Source of the DNA: an uncultured Blautia sp.
GTDB lineage: Bacteria; Bacillota; Clostridia; Lachnospirales; Lachnospiraceae
NCBI GenBank assembly: GCA_937893675.1
Contig: CALBGI010000056.1
Coordinates: forward strand, 1-64,000
Direction of reading: 5' to 3'
Length of the DNA: 64,000 bases
The notes beneath the pieces are model-generated. The model was not told the DNA's origin. It did no database searches and saw nothing but the letters and a program-made list of their open reading frames with translations. A program made the translations under genes and the position numbers. Of this stretch, positions 1-8,278 are shown piece after piece (positions within the stretch are counted from its first letter, which is position 1; every line of letters starts with the position of its first letter).

Positions 1-140
1 TTTAAACCCATGTGGAATTTAACTCTGCACTGGAATTTAAAATTTCAAGTCAGCTAAATAACACTGAAAATTATTCCACTGTCACTTTTGCTTTCATACA
101 TTCAGACTTTCTATACCATAAGAATTTACAGTCAGCAGCA

Positions 141-172
141 GTCGCCCCACCCGCTTTACGGGCGGGGGAGAC
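141..172. terminator. Strong GC-rich hairpin, possible terminator
   Basis: A long stem with arms GTC/GAC, CCCC/GGGG and CCCG/CGGG closes a short TTTA loop. It is followed by a weak T-rich stretch (TTATTTAG). It may end a transcript entering from outside the window. Positions 1-140 are AT-rich and I see no gene there. Confidence 0.45.
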
Positions 173-182
173 TTATTTAGTA

Positions 183-267
183 TAAAAAGCGTTAAAACTG
201 GTAAAAAAGAATAAATATGATTAAAAAGCATTAAAATCAATAAAATAGATATAAAAAGGTTTAACAT
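183..267. repeat. Helically phased TAAAA tracts
   Basis: TAAA(A) tracts begin at 183, 193, 202, 212, 222, 232, 241 and 252, with a TAAC at 262, so the spacing is 9-11 bp throughout. A-tracts in phase with the helical repeat are known to bend DNA. The array ends just before an AAAGGAGGGG ribosome-site-like sequence at 271-280. Confidence 0.6.
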
Positions 268-290
268 TAAAAAGGAGGGGAATAAAAGCT

Positions 291-332
291 ATGACGTTAC
301 GTGCAGAAGATCAGCAGCCTCAAATTCTTTAA
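291..332 (+). CDS. Possible 13-residue leader peptide or gene remnant
   Basis: A 13-codon frame (MTLRAEDQQPQIL, stop TAA) sits 10 bases after a very strong AAAGGAGGGG ribosome site. No homologue is recognised. It could be a leader peptide, the truncated 5' end of a lost gene, or chance. The ribosome site, stronger than that of spmB, is the only positive evidence. Confidence 0.25.
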   Translation: MTLRAEDQQPQIL

Positions 333-406
333 AGTACGGGAAAACAATACATATTTTCTTATACCCCGCCATAGGTTATCATAAACACTGATTTTGGGAG
401 CAAACC

Positions 407-931
407 ATGAAATTCCTCATCTACCTGTCCAATTTTATGATACCGCTTCTCTTGTTCTATGTGCTGGGGTACGGCCTTTTGTCCCGGCGGGATATCTACC
501 GGGACTTTCTGGAGGGAGCCAGGGATGGGCTCAGAACGGTGGCAGGGCTTGGGCCGACGCTCATTGGGCTCATGACTGCGGTGGGCGTTTTGAGGGCGTC
601 CGGATTTTTGGATTTTATGGGAAAATGCCTGGGCAGGATGACGGGAGCCCTGGGGCTTCCGCCGGAGCTTCTTCCCCTGTCTGTGGTGCGCATGTTTTCC
701 TCCAGCGCGGCAACAGGACTTTTGCTGGACATTTTTAAGGAATTCGGGACAGATTCGGCTCTGGGGCTGATGGCAGGGATCATGCTCAGCGCCACGGAGA
801 GCGTGTTTTACTGCATGAGTGTGTATTTCGGCTCCGTCAAAATACAGAAAACCGGATATACTCTTCCGGGAGCGCTTCTTGCCACAGCGGCAGGAGTGGC
901 CGCCTCTGTGTGGATTGTGCATATTATCTAA
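407..931 (+). CDS. spmB: Spore maturation protein B (SpmB), nucleoside-recognition/Gate-domain membrane protein
   Basis: The 174-residue integral membrane protein has the size and sequence character of SpmB. Family members contain a nucleoside-recognition (Gate) domain and are needed for spore-core dehydration. Hydrophobic segments lie near residues 1-25, 45-65, 115-140 and 150-174. The central GPTLIGLMTAVGVLRASG and MFSSSAATG stretches are typical of the family. GGGAG lies 6 bases before the ATG. In most Bacilli and Clostridia spmA lies directly upstream; here the 400 bases upstream hold no gene, so spmA is either elsewhere or lost. Function is assigned from family resemblance. Confidence 0.85.
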   Translation: MKFLIYLSNFMIPLLLFYVLGYGLLSRRDIYRDFLEGARDGLRTVAGLGPTLIGLMTAVGVLRASGFLDFMGKCLGRMTGALGLPPELLPLSVVRMFSSSAATGLLLDIFKEFGTDSALGLMAGIMLSATESVFYCMSVYFGSVKIQKTGYTLPGALLATAAGVAASVWIVHII

Positions 932-964
932 AAAATGTATAAATTTTTTATAAAAAAACCCAAC

Positions 965-993
965 TTGACGGGAACATATCCATAGTATAACAT
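965..993 (+). promoter_or_regulatory. Probable promoter of the PTS operon
   Basis: TTGACG at 965-970 is a good -35. The -10 is ambiguous: TATAAC at 986-991 is 15 bp away and TAACAT at 988-993 is 17 bp away. It lies about 30 bp before the RAT element, as expected for an antitermination-controlled leader. Confidence 0.55.
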
Positions 994-1020
994 GATATCA
1001 GTGACTTAAATAAACAAAAC

Positions 1021-1113
1021 GATAGTGTGTTACTGAGAAGCAGGCATAAACTATTCGGCTTTTTATTTCTCATCATAAGGAGAGATTTGCCAGAGTATGT
1101 TTATGCTTTTTTT
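1021..1113 (+). promoter_or_regulatory. RAT antiterminator element overlapping an intrinsic terminator
   Basis: The sequence at 1021-1056 carries the RAT signature bound by BglG/LicT/GlcT proteins (TGTTACTG, short loop, GCAGGC). Outer bases GATAGT and ACTATT can extend the stem. The 3' arm GCATAAAC (1044-1051) is exactly complementary to GTTTATGC (1099-1106), which is followed by seven T. The two structures are therefore mutually exclusive: a bound antiterminator would hold the 3' arm in RAT and prevent termination. Because the antiterminator gene is downstream, it would be autoregulated. The remaining leader (1114-1270) holds further imperfect hairpins and no recognised gene. Confidence 0.8.
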
Positions 1114-1270
1114 GCGTAATAGGAACCTCCTCTGCAATGTTCGTATTGTACAAAAGCGCTCCGCGCAGGAGGCGCACCCGAACGAAGAGGTAACATGTTG
1201 CAGGCGGCTGTGCTCGGCGTGAGAATGTGCAGAGCACATCCTCCATTCTGTACGAGAAAAGGAAATCCGT

Positions 1271-2092
1271 ATGATGTACCAGGTAATAAAAGTTTTAAAC
1301 AACAATGCTTTTCTTGCGCAGCGCGGCAAGGCGGAGATGATCCTGCTGGGAAAGGGAATCGGCTTCGGCAAAAAAGCTGGAGATTGTTTTCCGGAGATCA
1401 AGGACGCGAGAGAGTACACTCTGACGGCGAAGGAAGCGGCAAAGTCCGGCGCGAATGCGGTAAAAGGGATCGACCCCATATTTTTGGAGGCGGCCGCGCG
1501 GATCATTGATGAGGCCGAGGCTGTTTTTGAGTCCATCAACCATGACATCCTCCTGCCCCTTGCAGACCATATTGCGTTTGCGGCCAGGCGCGCGGAGGAA
1601 AAAATAGAGATCCCCAATCCGTTCATCGCAGACATCAAGGCGCTGTTCGGAAAAGAGTATGCGGTTGTTCTGAAGTGCAGAGAGATCGTAGAAGAGATGA
1701 CCGGGTATCACATTACAGACGCCGAGGCGGGATTTATCGCGCTGCATGTGCATTCCGGGCTGGCGGGCGAGCATGTGACAGAGATCCTGAAAGTGACCCA
1801 GATCATAGATGAGTGCTTTTTGATCATTGAGGATCTGATGGGACAGAGTATCAGCCGGGATTCCCTGGCCGGAATCCGCCTTATGAGCCACTTGTATTAT
1901 ATGATCGCGCGGGTGAAGGCAGAGGAAGATATTCACATTGATCTGAATGAGTTTATCCGGACAGGTTATCCACAGGCCGGGCGGGTGGCAGAAAAGATCT
2001 GTACATATATCTCCCGGGAATTGGGAACGTTAGTGGACAGGAAAGAACTGGGATATCTTGCAGTACTTATCCAGACGATCATAAAACCATAG
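1271..2092 (+). CDS. BglG/LicT/GlcT-family transcription antiterminator
   Basis: This 273-residue protein has the full family layout: an N-terminal CAT RNA-binding domain (about 1-55), then PRD1 (about 65-170) and PRD2 (about 175-273). The PTS-phosphorylatable histidines appear at H100, H159 (FIALHVHSGL) and H207 (RLMSHLYY). These match LicT H100, H159 and H207 in position. The fourth site, LicT H269, is a leucine here (GYLAVLIQTI, L266). It would bind the RAT at 1021-1056 and allow transcription into ptsH-ptsI-crr-EIIBC when the cognate sugar is present. The start follows AAAGGAAA; ATG at 1271 and 1274 are both possible. Confidence 0.9.
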   Translation: MMYQVIKVLNNNAFLAQRGKAEMILLGKGIGFGKKAGDCFPEIKDAREYTLTAKEAAKSGANAVKGIDPIFLEAAARIIDEAEAVFESINHDILLPLADHIAFAARRAEEKIEIPNPFIADIKALFGKEYAVVLKCREIVEEMTGYHITDAEAGFIALHVHSGLAGEHVTEILKVTQIIDECFLIIEDLMGQSISRDSLAGIRLMSHLYYMIARVKAEEDIHIDLNEFIRTGYPQAGRVAEKICTYISRELGTLVDRKELGYLAVLIQTIIKP

Positions 2093-2154
2093 CAGGAAGC
2101 AGACTGGATTCTGCATAACAAAAAATAAGCATAAAAGAAAAGGAGAACAAGAGA

Positions 2155-2418
2155 ATGATGACATTTGAGTACACGATCAAGGACGAACTGGGAATTCACG
2201 CAAGACCGGCAGGTCTTCTTGTAAAAGAGGCAAAGCAGTTTAAAAGCCAGGTCATGATCTCCAGAAAGGGAGAAGAAAAATCCGTAGATGTGACCCGTCT
2301 GATGGCGCTCATGGGACTGGCGATCAAGTGCGGCCAGACGGTGGAGGTTACCGTAGAGGGCGAAGATGAGGCTGCTGCATTTGAAGCTATGCAGGAATTT
2401 TTCAAAGCAAATTTATAA
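2155..2418 (+). CDS. ptsH: Phosphocarrier protein HPr, lacking the Ser46 site
   Basis: HPr carries phosphate from enzyme I to the EIIA domains. The catalytic histidine is in GIHARPAG (H15). Length (87 aa) and fold match the family. Position 46 of Bacillus HPr, the serine phosphorylated by HPr kinase and needed for CcpA-type catabolite repression, aligns with an arginine here (KSVDVTRLMALMGL against KTVNLKSIMGVMSL). This copy can therefore act in sugar phosphotransfer but not be modified at the usual regulatory serine. It lies 62 bp after the antiterminator and 18 bp before ptsI, with an AAAAGGAG ribosome site. Confidence 0.93.
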   Translation: MMTFEYTIKDELGIHARPAGLLVKEAKQFKSQVMISRKGEEKSVDVTRLMALMGLAIKCGQTVEVTVEGEDEAAAFEAMQEFFKANL

Positions 2419-2436
2419 AGGCGGCAGGAAGCAGAT

Positions 2437-4056
2437 ATGAAGTGTTTGAGAGGAAAATCGGTATACAAAGGGATTGCTCTTGGGAAGATTGCCGTGCTGC
2501 ACAAGGCGGAAAACGTTGTGAAGCGCACACACATTGAAGATGTGGAGGCGGAGCTTCAAAGAGTGGAAACTGCAAAAGCGAAATCCAATGAGCAGCTGGG
2601 GCGCCTGTATGAGAAGGCGCTGAAGGAAGTGGGAGAAGCCAGCGCAGCGATTTTCGAGGTACATCAGATGATGCTGGAGGACCTGGACTTTAACGAGGCG
2701 GTCGAGAACATCATCCGCAGCCAGGAGGTGAACGCCGAGTATGCGGTTGCTTCCGCGGGGGACAGCTTTTCGGAAATGTTTGCAAGCATGGACGACGAAT
2801 ATATGAAGGCCCGTGCGGCGGATATCAAGGATATTTCCGAGCGTCTTGTGCAGAACCTGGCGGGGAACGGCGGAAATAACCTGGATTTTGAGGAACCGGT
2901 GATCGTTGTTGCAGACGACCTGACGCCCAGTGAAACCGTGCAGATGGACAAAGAAAAGATTCTGGCATTTGTTACCGTTCATGGCTCCACGAACTCCCAT
3001 ACTGCAATTCTCGCCCGCATGATGAATATTCCGGCGCTGATCGGCGTGGAGATGGATCTGAGCGGGCTTACGTCCGGCATGGACGCGGCTGTTGACGGAT
3101 TTACCGGAGTATTTACCATAGAGCCGGAAGAAGAGGTCAGAAGAGAAGTACAGAAAAAGATAGAAGAAGAGCAGGAGAAGCGCACGCTCCTTCTGGAATT
3201 GAAGGGAAAAGAAAACGTAACCCAAAGCGGCAAAAAAATCGAGCTTTACGCCAACATCGGAAGCGCGTCCGACGTGGGCTATGTGCTGGAAAATGACGCG
3301 GGAGGGATCGGTCTGTTCCGCAGTGAGTTTCTGTACATCGGGCGGAACGAGCTTCCCAGCGAGGAAGAACAGTTCCAGGCCTACAAGCAGGTTGCGCAGA
3401 ACATGGCCGGCAAGAAGGTGATCATCCGTACCCTGGACATCGGCGCGGACAAGCAGGCCGATTATCTGAATCTGGGAAAAGAAGAGAATCCGGCGCTGGG
3501 ATATCGTGCCATCCGCATCTGCCTGACACAGACAGAGATTTTCAAGACGCAGCTTCGCGCGCTTTTCAGAGCCTCCAACTATGGCCAGATCGCGATCATG
3601 TATCCCATGATCACTTCTGTGGAGGAAGTGAAAAAGATCCAGGCGATCGTGGAGGAAGTAAAAAAAGAGCTGTACGAATGCGACATTCCCTACAAGGATG
3701 TGGAAGAAGGGATCATGATCGAGACACCCGCCGCAGTTATGATCAGCGACGAGCTGGCTGAGCTGGTAGATTTCTTCAGCATCGGAACCAACGATCTGAC
3801 ACAGTACACGCTGGCTATTGACCGTCAGAATGAAAAACTGGACGCTTTCTATAATCCGCATCACAAAGCGGTATTGAAGATGATCCAGATGGTTGTAGAC
3901 AATTCTCACAAAGCAGGAAAATGGACGGGCATCTGCGGTGAGCTGGGAGCAGATCCGGAGCTGACAGAGACCTTTGTGAACATGGGTGTGGATGAATTGT
4001 CCGTTGCGCCCTCCATGATACTGAAATTGAGAAAAATTATAAGGGAAATGAAATAA
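2437..4056 (+). CDS. ptsI: PTS enzyme I (phosphoenolpyruvate-protein phosphotransferase)
   Basis: Enzyme I takes phosphate from PEP and passes it to HPr. At 539 residues it is close to the usual length. The N-terminal HPr-binding helices are followed by the phosphohistidine domain. Its active-site motif reads GSTNSHTAILAR (H near residue 190) where most family members have GGRTSHSAI. The C-terminal PEP-binding barrel has GLFRSEFLY, the metal-binding IETPAAV and TNDLTQY segments, and the active cysteine in GICGELGAD. A ribosome site (AGGAAGCAG) lies just after ptsH. The crr gene begins 12 bp downstream, so the genes are probably co-transcribed. Confidence 0.96.
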   Translation: MKCLRGKSVYKGIALGKIAVLHKAENVVKRTHIEDVEAELQRVETAKAKSNEQLGRLYEKALKEVGEASAAIFEVHQMMLEDLDFNEAVENIIRSQEVNAEYAVASAGDSFSEMFASMDDEYMKARAADIKDISERLVQNLAGNGGNNLDFEEPVIVVADDLTPSETVQMDKEKILAFVTVHGSTNSHTAILARMMNIPALIGVEMDLSGLTSGMDAAVDGFTGVFTIEPEEEVRREVQKKIEEEQEKRTLLLELKGKENVTQSGKKIELYANIGSASDVGYVLENDAGGIGLFRSEFLYIGRNELPSEEEQFQAYKQVAQNMAGKKVIIRTLDIGADKQADYLNLGKEENPALGYRAIRICLTQTEIFKTQLRALFRASNYGQIAIMYPMITSVEEVKKIQAIVEEVKKELYECDIPYKDVEEGIMIETPAAVMISDELAELVDFFSIGTNDLTQYTLAIDRQNEKLDAFYNPHHKAVLKMIQMVVDNSHKAGKWTGICGELGADPELTETFVNMGVDELSVAPSMILKLRKIIREMK

Positions 4057-4067
4057 AGGAGAAAATT

Positions 4068-4565
4068 ATGTTAGGCTCATTAAAAGAGAAACTGGGATTT
4101 GGAAAGAAAAAAGGCGAAGTGCTGGGCGCTCCTATTGAGGGGGAGGCAATCGAGCTCTCCAAGGTAAGCGATCCGACCTTCGGCGAGGAGATCCTCGGAA
4201 AAGGTGTGGCGATCATTCCTTCCGTGGGAAAGGTAGTTGCCCCCATTGACGGCACCATCGACATGGTGTTTGACACAAAACATGCGATCTCCATGCGCTC
4301 TGAGAGCGGGATCGAGATCCTGATCCATGTGGGTCTTGATACGGTTACTCTGAAGGGAGAGCCCTTTGAAGCACACGTAGCGGCAGGAGACAAGGTAAAA
4401 GCAGGGGATCTGCTTCTGGATTTTGACATCGAGGCCATCAAGGCAGCAGGCCTGGACACCGTTGCTCCGATTGTGATCTGCAATACCTCCGATTACAGCG
4501 ACATTCAGGCAATGGCAGGCAAAGCAGTGAAGCCGCTGGACGAAGTCCTGACCGTCGTAAAATAA
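4068..4565 (+). CDS. crr: PTS EIIA component, glucose (Crr) family
   Basis: The single-domain cytoplasmic EIIA has 165 residues. It shows the Glc-family fold, with VGKVVAPIDGTI, the auxiliary histidine in TKHAISM, and the phosphorylated histidine in ILIHVGLDTV. It would receive phosphate from HPr and hand it to the EIIB domain of the next gene. It is separate from the EIIBC permease, whereas Bacillus PtsG has all three domains fused. Ribosome site AAAGGAG precedes the ATG. The 79-bp gap to the permease gene contains two CTGCAG repeats able to pair, a possible weak attenuator. Confidence 0.92.
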   Translation: MLGSLKEKLGFGKKKGEVLGAPIEGEAIELSKVSDPTFGEEILGKGVAIIPSVGKVVAPIDGTIDMVFDTKHAISMRSESGIEILIHVGLDTVTLKGEPFEAHVAAGDKVKAGDLLLDFDIEAIKAAGLDTVAPIVICNTSDYSDIQAMAGKAVKPLDEVLTVVK

Positions 4566-4644
4566 CTGCAGGTATATGAGTCTGCACTGCAGGCTTTTAT
4601 ATAAGGGAAGATATGCATAAAATAGGGAAAAGGAGGAAAAAATT

Positions 4645-6117
4645 ATGAAATATCTTCAAAAATTAGGTAAAGCACTCATGCTTCCGGTGGCGTGCTTGCC
4701 AATCTGCGGTATCCTTATGGGTATCGGATACTTTTTGTGTCCTGCAACCATGCAGGGTGGAACGATCGAGGGTGTAAAAGAACTCATCGGTATGTTCCTT
4801 GTAAAAGCAGGCGGAGCCCTGATCGACAACATGGCGATCCTGTTTGCCATCGGTGTCGGCGTCGGCATGTCAGATGACAACGATGGTACCGGCGGACTTG
4901 CGGCTATGGTTTCCTGGCTGATGATGACAACACTGCTTTCTGAGGCTGTTGTGACTGTACTCAGACCGTCTATCGCTGAAAATCAGACCTATGTGCTTGC
5001 ATTCCAGAAAATTGCAAACCCGTTTATCGGTATCATTGCAGGTATCATCGGTTCCACATGCTACAACAAGTTCAAAGGAACAAAATTACCTTCCTGGCTG
5101 GCATTCTTCAGCGGCAAGAGAAGCGTAGCCATCGTTGCAGGTGTTGTTTCCATTGTCGCTTCCGCGATCCTGCTGTTCGTATGGCCGGTGATCTTCGGCG
5201 CGCTGGTTGCTGTTGGACAGGGTATCGTGAAGCTTGGCGCACCGGGCGCTGGTATCTACGCGTTCCTGAACCGTCTGCTGATCCCGACAGGCCTGCATCA
5301 CGCGCTGAACAACGTATTCTGGTTCGACACCATCGGACTTGGTGACCTGCAGAAATTCTGGGCTGGAATGACATCCGCATCTCCGGAGGTTACCTGGAGC
5401 CTTGGTATGTACATGTCCGGTTTCTTCCCCTGCATGATGTTCGGTGTTCCGGCAGCAGCTCTTGCCATGGTTCACACAGCAAAACCTGCAAAGAAGAAAA
5501 TTGCGATCGGTCTGGTTGCTTCCGCGGCAGTCTGCTCCTTCCTTTGCGGTGTTACAGAGCCGTTTGAATTTGCTTTCATGTTCCTGGCTCCTGGTCTTTA
5601 TGTTGTTTACGCTCTGTTATACGGTATCTTCGTAGCAGTGACTGCATGGCTTGGATTCCGTGCAGGCTTCTCCTTCTCCGCAGGTGCGACAGACTTGCTG
5701 TTCTCCGCTTCCCTGCCGGCAGCAGCAAAAACCTGGATGATCATTCCGCTGGGTATCGCAGCATTTATTGTCTTCTATGTGGTATTCCGCTTCGCGATCG
5801 TTAAGTTTAACTTAAAGACTCCGGGAAGAGAAGACGACGATGCAGATGAGACAAAGGTAGTTCTGGCAAACAATGACTTCACAGAGGTTGCAAGAATCGT
5901 CCTGGAAGGCATCGGCGGAAAAGAAAACGTTGCCTCCGTTGACAACTGCATCACAAGACTTCGTCTTGAGATCAAGGACTACACACAGGTAGATGAGAAG
6001 AAGATCAAATCTGCAGGTGTAGCAGGCGTGATTCGTCCTGGAAAAACAAGCGTACAGGTTATCATCGGAACACAGGTACAGCATGTGGCAGACGAATTCA
6101 AGAAATTATGTAAATAA
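4645..6117 (+). CDS. PTS EIIBC, glucose/N-acetylglucosamine family
   Basis: The 490-residue sugar permease has about ten membrane segments (EIIC, roughly 1-385) and a cytoplasmic EIIB domain (about 405-490). The phosphorylated cysteine is in DNCITRLRL. The EIIC loop PTGLHHALNNVFWF resembles NagE-type GlcNAc permeases more than PtsG, so GlcNAc or glucose is the likely substrate. The nagA gene at 21.4 kb would allow GlcNAc-6-P use but is not adjacent. Ribosome site AAAGGAGG precedes the ATG. It is the last gene of the operon and is followed by a strong terminator. Confidence 0.9.
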   Translation: MKYLQKLGKALMLPVACLPICGILMGIGYFLCPATMQGGTIEGVKELIGMFLVKAGGALIDNMAILFAIGVGVGMSDDNDGTGGLAAMVSWLMMTTLLSEAVVTVLRPSIAENQTYVLAFQKIANPFIGIIAGIIGSTCYNKFKGTKLPSWLAFFSGKRSVAIVAGVVSIVASAILLFVWPVIFGALVAVGQGIVKLGAPGAGIYAFLNRLLIPTGLHHALNNVFWFDTIGLGDLQKFWAGMTSASPEVTWSLGMYMSGFFPCMMFGVPAAALAMVHTAKPAKKKIAIGLVASAAVCSFLCGVTEPFEFAFMFLAPGLYVVYALLYGIFVAVTAWLGFRAGFSFSAGATDLLFSASLPAAAKTWMIIPLGIAAFIVFYVVFRFAIVKFNLKTPGREDDDADETKVVLANNDFTEVARIVLEGIGGKENVASVDNCITRLRLEIKDYTQVDEKKIKSAGVAGVIRPGKTSVQVIIGTQVQHVADEFKKLCK

Positions 6118-6144
6118 TAAAGAATAATTACATAAGAAACAAAG

Positions 6145-6180
6145 CATAAGGAAATGCAGAGATGCATTTCCTTATGTGTT
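6145..6180 (+). terminator. Intrinsic terminator of the PTS operon
   Basis: A perfect 14-bp stem (CATAAGGAAATGCA, loop GAGA, inverted copy) ends at 6176 and is followed by TGTTCTTT. It separates the PTS operon from cutC. Confidence 0.8.
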
Positions 6181-6208
6181 CTTTATGGAAGAATTTACAG
6201 GAGGGATT

Positions 6209-6973
6209 ATGGGATATACATTAGAATGCTGTGTGGATTCCGTGGAATCCGCGATTGCCGCCAAAAAAGGCGGCGCAGACCGTCTTGAGCTGTGCAGCGC
6301 CCTTGTGATCGGCGGCCTGTCTCCGTCTCAGGCACTCTATCAGACAATCCGGGAACAGACAGACCTTCCCATCCGTGTACTGCTCCGGCCGCGGTTCGGC
6401 GATTTCTGTTATACAGATTTTGAGCATGAAATCCTTAAAAAAGAGGTGAGAAGCTTTCGGCAGCTTGGCGCCGACGGAATTGTCATCGGGAGCATGAACC
6501 CGGACGGCACGCTGCATCTGGAGCAGATGAAGGAACTGATGGAGGAAGCAAAAGGGATGCCGGTTACGCTGCACCGGGCTTTCGACATGTGCCGCGAGCC
6601 CATGGAAACGCTGGAGGATGCCAAAAAGCTTGGGATTGACACGATCCTTACCTCGGGACAGAAAAACAACTGTGTTGACGGAACAGTCCTTCTGAAGGCG
6701 CTGGTGGAGAAGGCGCAGGGGAAACCGGAAATTATGATCGGCGGAGGTGTGGACGCCTCGGTTCTTGGCAGACTCTATGAGGAGACCGGCGCCTCAGCGT
6801 ATCATATGTCGGGAAAGATCGTGGTGGAGAGCGCCATGACGTATCGCAAAGAGGACGTCAGCATGGGCGCGGCGGATGTGAGTGAATATGAAATCTGGCG
6901 CACCAGCGAGGAACGGATTCGGGCGGCCCGAAAAGTGCTGGAAGAGATTGCGGCTTCCGGCAAACAGCTGTAA
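6209..6973 (+). CDS. cutC: CutC family protein
   Basis: This TIM-barrel protein of about 254 residues belongs to the CutC family, historically linked to copper homeostasis, though the biochemical function is poorly settled. Diagnostic stretches are ECCVDSVESA, GADRLELCS, GLSPS, RPRFGDFCY, TLHRAFDM and ILTSGQ. The ATG at 6209 follows ACAGGAGGG, so it is preferred to the upstream in-frame ATG at 6176, which lies inside the terminator hairpin. It shares a convergent terminator with plsC. Confidence 0.9.
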   Translation: MGYTLECCVDSVESAIAAKKGGADRLELCSALVIGGLSPSQALYQTIREQTDLPIRVLLRPRFGDFCYTDFEHEILKKEVRSFRQLGADGIVIGSMNPDGTLHLEQMKELMEEAKGMPVTLHRAFDMCREPMETLEDAKKLGIDTILTSGQKNNCVDGTVLLKALVEKAQGKPEIMIGGGVDASVLGRLYEETGASAYHMSGKIVVESAMTYRKEDVSMGAADVSEYEIWRTSEERIRAARKVLEEIAASGKQL

Positions 6974-6975
6974 AT

Positions 6976-7012
6976 AAAAAATCAGACGCTTACACAAGCG
7001 CCTGATTTTTTT
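6976..7012. terminator. Bidirectional terminator between cutC and plsC
   Basis: AAAAATCAG-GCGCTT-type arms around an ACACA loop have T runs on both strands. The plsC stop codon (6990-6992) lies inside the hairpin. Confidence 0.8.
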
Positions 7013-7730
7013 TCAGGGTTTCCAATATGATATTCTGCGTGTAGGCGCCGATTTTTTTGCGGTCTTCCTTTGGAAGCTCCTCGGGATAAATGGGCTTGCC
7101 GTATTCGATCACCACATGGCAGGGCTTGATCCTGGGAAAATGCGCCTCAAACATCTCTGCGGTGTTGTTCATGGAAATGGGGATGATGGGGCATTTTGCC
7201 TTGGTGGCGATCTTGAAGCTTCCCTCATGGAAGGGGAGCATTTCCAGATCGCTGTCCGCCTTGTTGCGTGTGCCCTCCGGGAAAATACAGATGGAAATAC
7301 CGGATTTGATCTTTTCCACGGCGGTGAGGATGATCTGCAGCCCCTGCTTCATGTCGCTGCGGTCCAGGAACAGACAGTGAAGATACTTCATCCAGTTGGA
7401 GAGCAGAGGATAGCGCTCCATCTCCTTTTTGGCAACATAGCCGGTGCGGATCGGACAACGGCTGTAGGTGAGAAGAATATCAAAATAGCTCCGATGGTTT
7501 CCGATATAGAGGACCGGCGTGTCCTTGGGCACGTTTTCTTCGCCGATGACCGTAACCTTTACCCCGGTGATTTTGAGAATAAAGCGAAAAGCTGCCTGGA
7601 TGATCCGAAGAGAGCTGACATCCTTTTTCAGGGGAGCAAATTTTCCAATGACCCATTCTGCAACCAGCAGCGGGGTGGAGAGGATCAAGAAACCAATAAC
7701 TGTGATACAAACGAGTGCAAATCGAATCAT
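6990..7730 (-). CDS. plsC: 1-acyl-sn-glycerol-3-phosphate acyltransferase (PlsC)
   Basis: PlsC adds the second acyl chain to lysophosphatidic acid to make phosphatidic acid at the inner face of the membrane. The 246-residue protein starts with a membrane segment (about 3-28). Acyltransferase motif I is NHRSYFD (catalytic His and Asp) and motif III is FPEGTR. Other typical pieces are YVAKKEM and the late PIIPISM. The gene is monocistronic on the minus strand with its own sigma-A promoter. A second family such as an LPS-type acyltransferase cannot be excluded, but the motifs fit PlsC well. Confidence 0.9.
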   Translation of the reverse strand: MIRFALVCITVIGFLILSTPLLVAEWVIGKFAPLKKDVSSLRIIQAAFRFILKITGVKVTVIGEENVPKDTPVLYIGNHRSYFDILLTYSRCPIRTGYVAKKEMERYPLLSNWMKYLHCLFLDRSDMKQGLQIILTAVEKIKSGISICIFPEGTRNKADSDLEMLPFHEGSFKIATKAKCPIIPISMNNTAEMFEAHFPRIKPCHVVIEYGKPIYPEELPKEDRKKIGAYTQNIILETLKKNQALV

Positions 7731-7762
7731 GATAATGGGAATCCTTTCTAAAAGATAGTTCT

Positions 7763-7791
7763 AGTATACAAACAATTTGAAATACTTGCAA
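7763..7791 (-). promoter_or_regulatory. Sigma-A promoter of plsC
   Basis: On the minus strand TTGCAA (7786-7791) and TATACT (7763-7768) are separated by exactly 17 bp. Confidence 0.75.
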
Positions 7792-7847
7792 TAAATCTTT
7801 TTCAGCCGGCATAGAATACATACTGAGCAACCAATAGAGGTGTCGCT

Positions 7848-8252
7848 ATGAAAAAAACAGCGCTGGCGCTTTTGGCGGCGGTGATGCTTCTCGTTTTTGG
7901 CGGATGCGGTCTGGTGCGCGTGGAAAAGGCGCCCAGGGAGCCGCTTGACTATACGCTGGTAAATTCCAGGGAGGTTCCCGAAGAGATCAAAAAGCTCATT
8001 GAGGCGAAAAAGACGCGGGAGTTTCAGATGACCTACCAGAGCGGAGAGGATCTGTATCTTATCAAGGGATACGGACAGCAGCTCACCGGAGGATACAGCA
8101 TCCAGGTGGAAGAATTGGGGATTTCGGAAAATGCTGTTTTTTTCAGGACGAAGCTTCTGGGACCGCAGGAGGACGAGGCGGGAAAGGAACCCTCCTGCCC
8201 CTGTATCGTAGTGAAGATCAAATTCCGGGAAGAGCCGGTGGTGTTTGAATGA
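7848..8252 (+). CDS. PrcB_C-like domain lipoprotein
   Basis: This 134-residue exported lipoprotein has a lipobox at VFGGC (about residue 20). The second half has the GYGQQLTGGYSIQV and LLGPQ features of the PrcB C-terminal domain, found in small proteins of unknown role that partner proteases in some bacteria. No protease gene is adjacent. The stop overlaps the first possible start of the DUF3794 gene (ATGA at 8249), so the two are probably co-transcribed. A sporulation link is inferred only from that neighbour. Confidence 0.7.
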   Translation: MKKTALALLAAVMLLVFGGCGLVRVEKAPREPLDYTLVNSREVPEEIKKLIEAKKTREFQMTYQSGEDLYLIKGYGQQLTGGYSIQVEELGISENAVFFRTKLLGPQEDEAGKEPSCPCIVVKIKFREEPVVFE

Positions 8253-8278
8253 TTGGGAAAAGAAAAGGAGAGCGGACT

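Noticed and set aside
141..172. Resemblance to a type I-C CRISPR repeat (starts GTCGCCCC)
   Set aside because: Only the first eight bases match, there is a single copy, and no spacers or cas genes are present.
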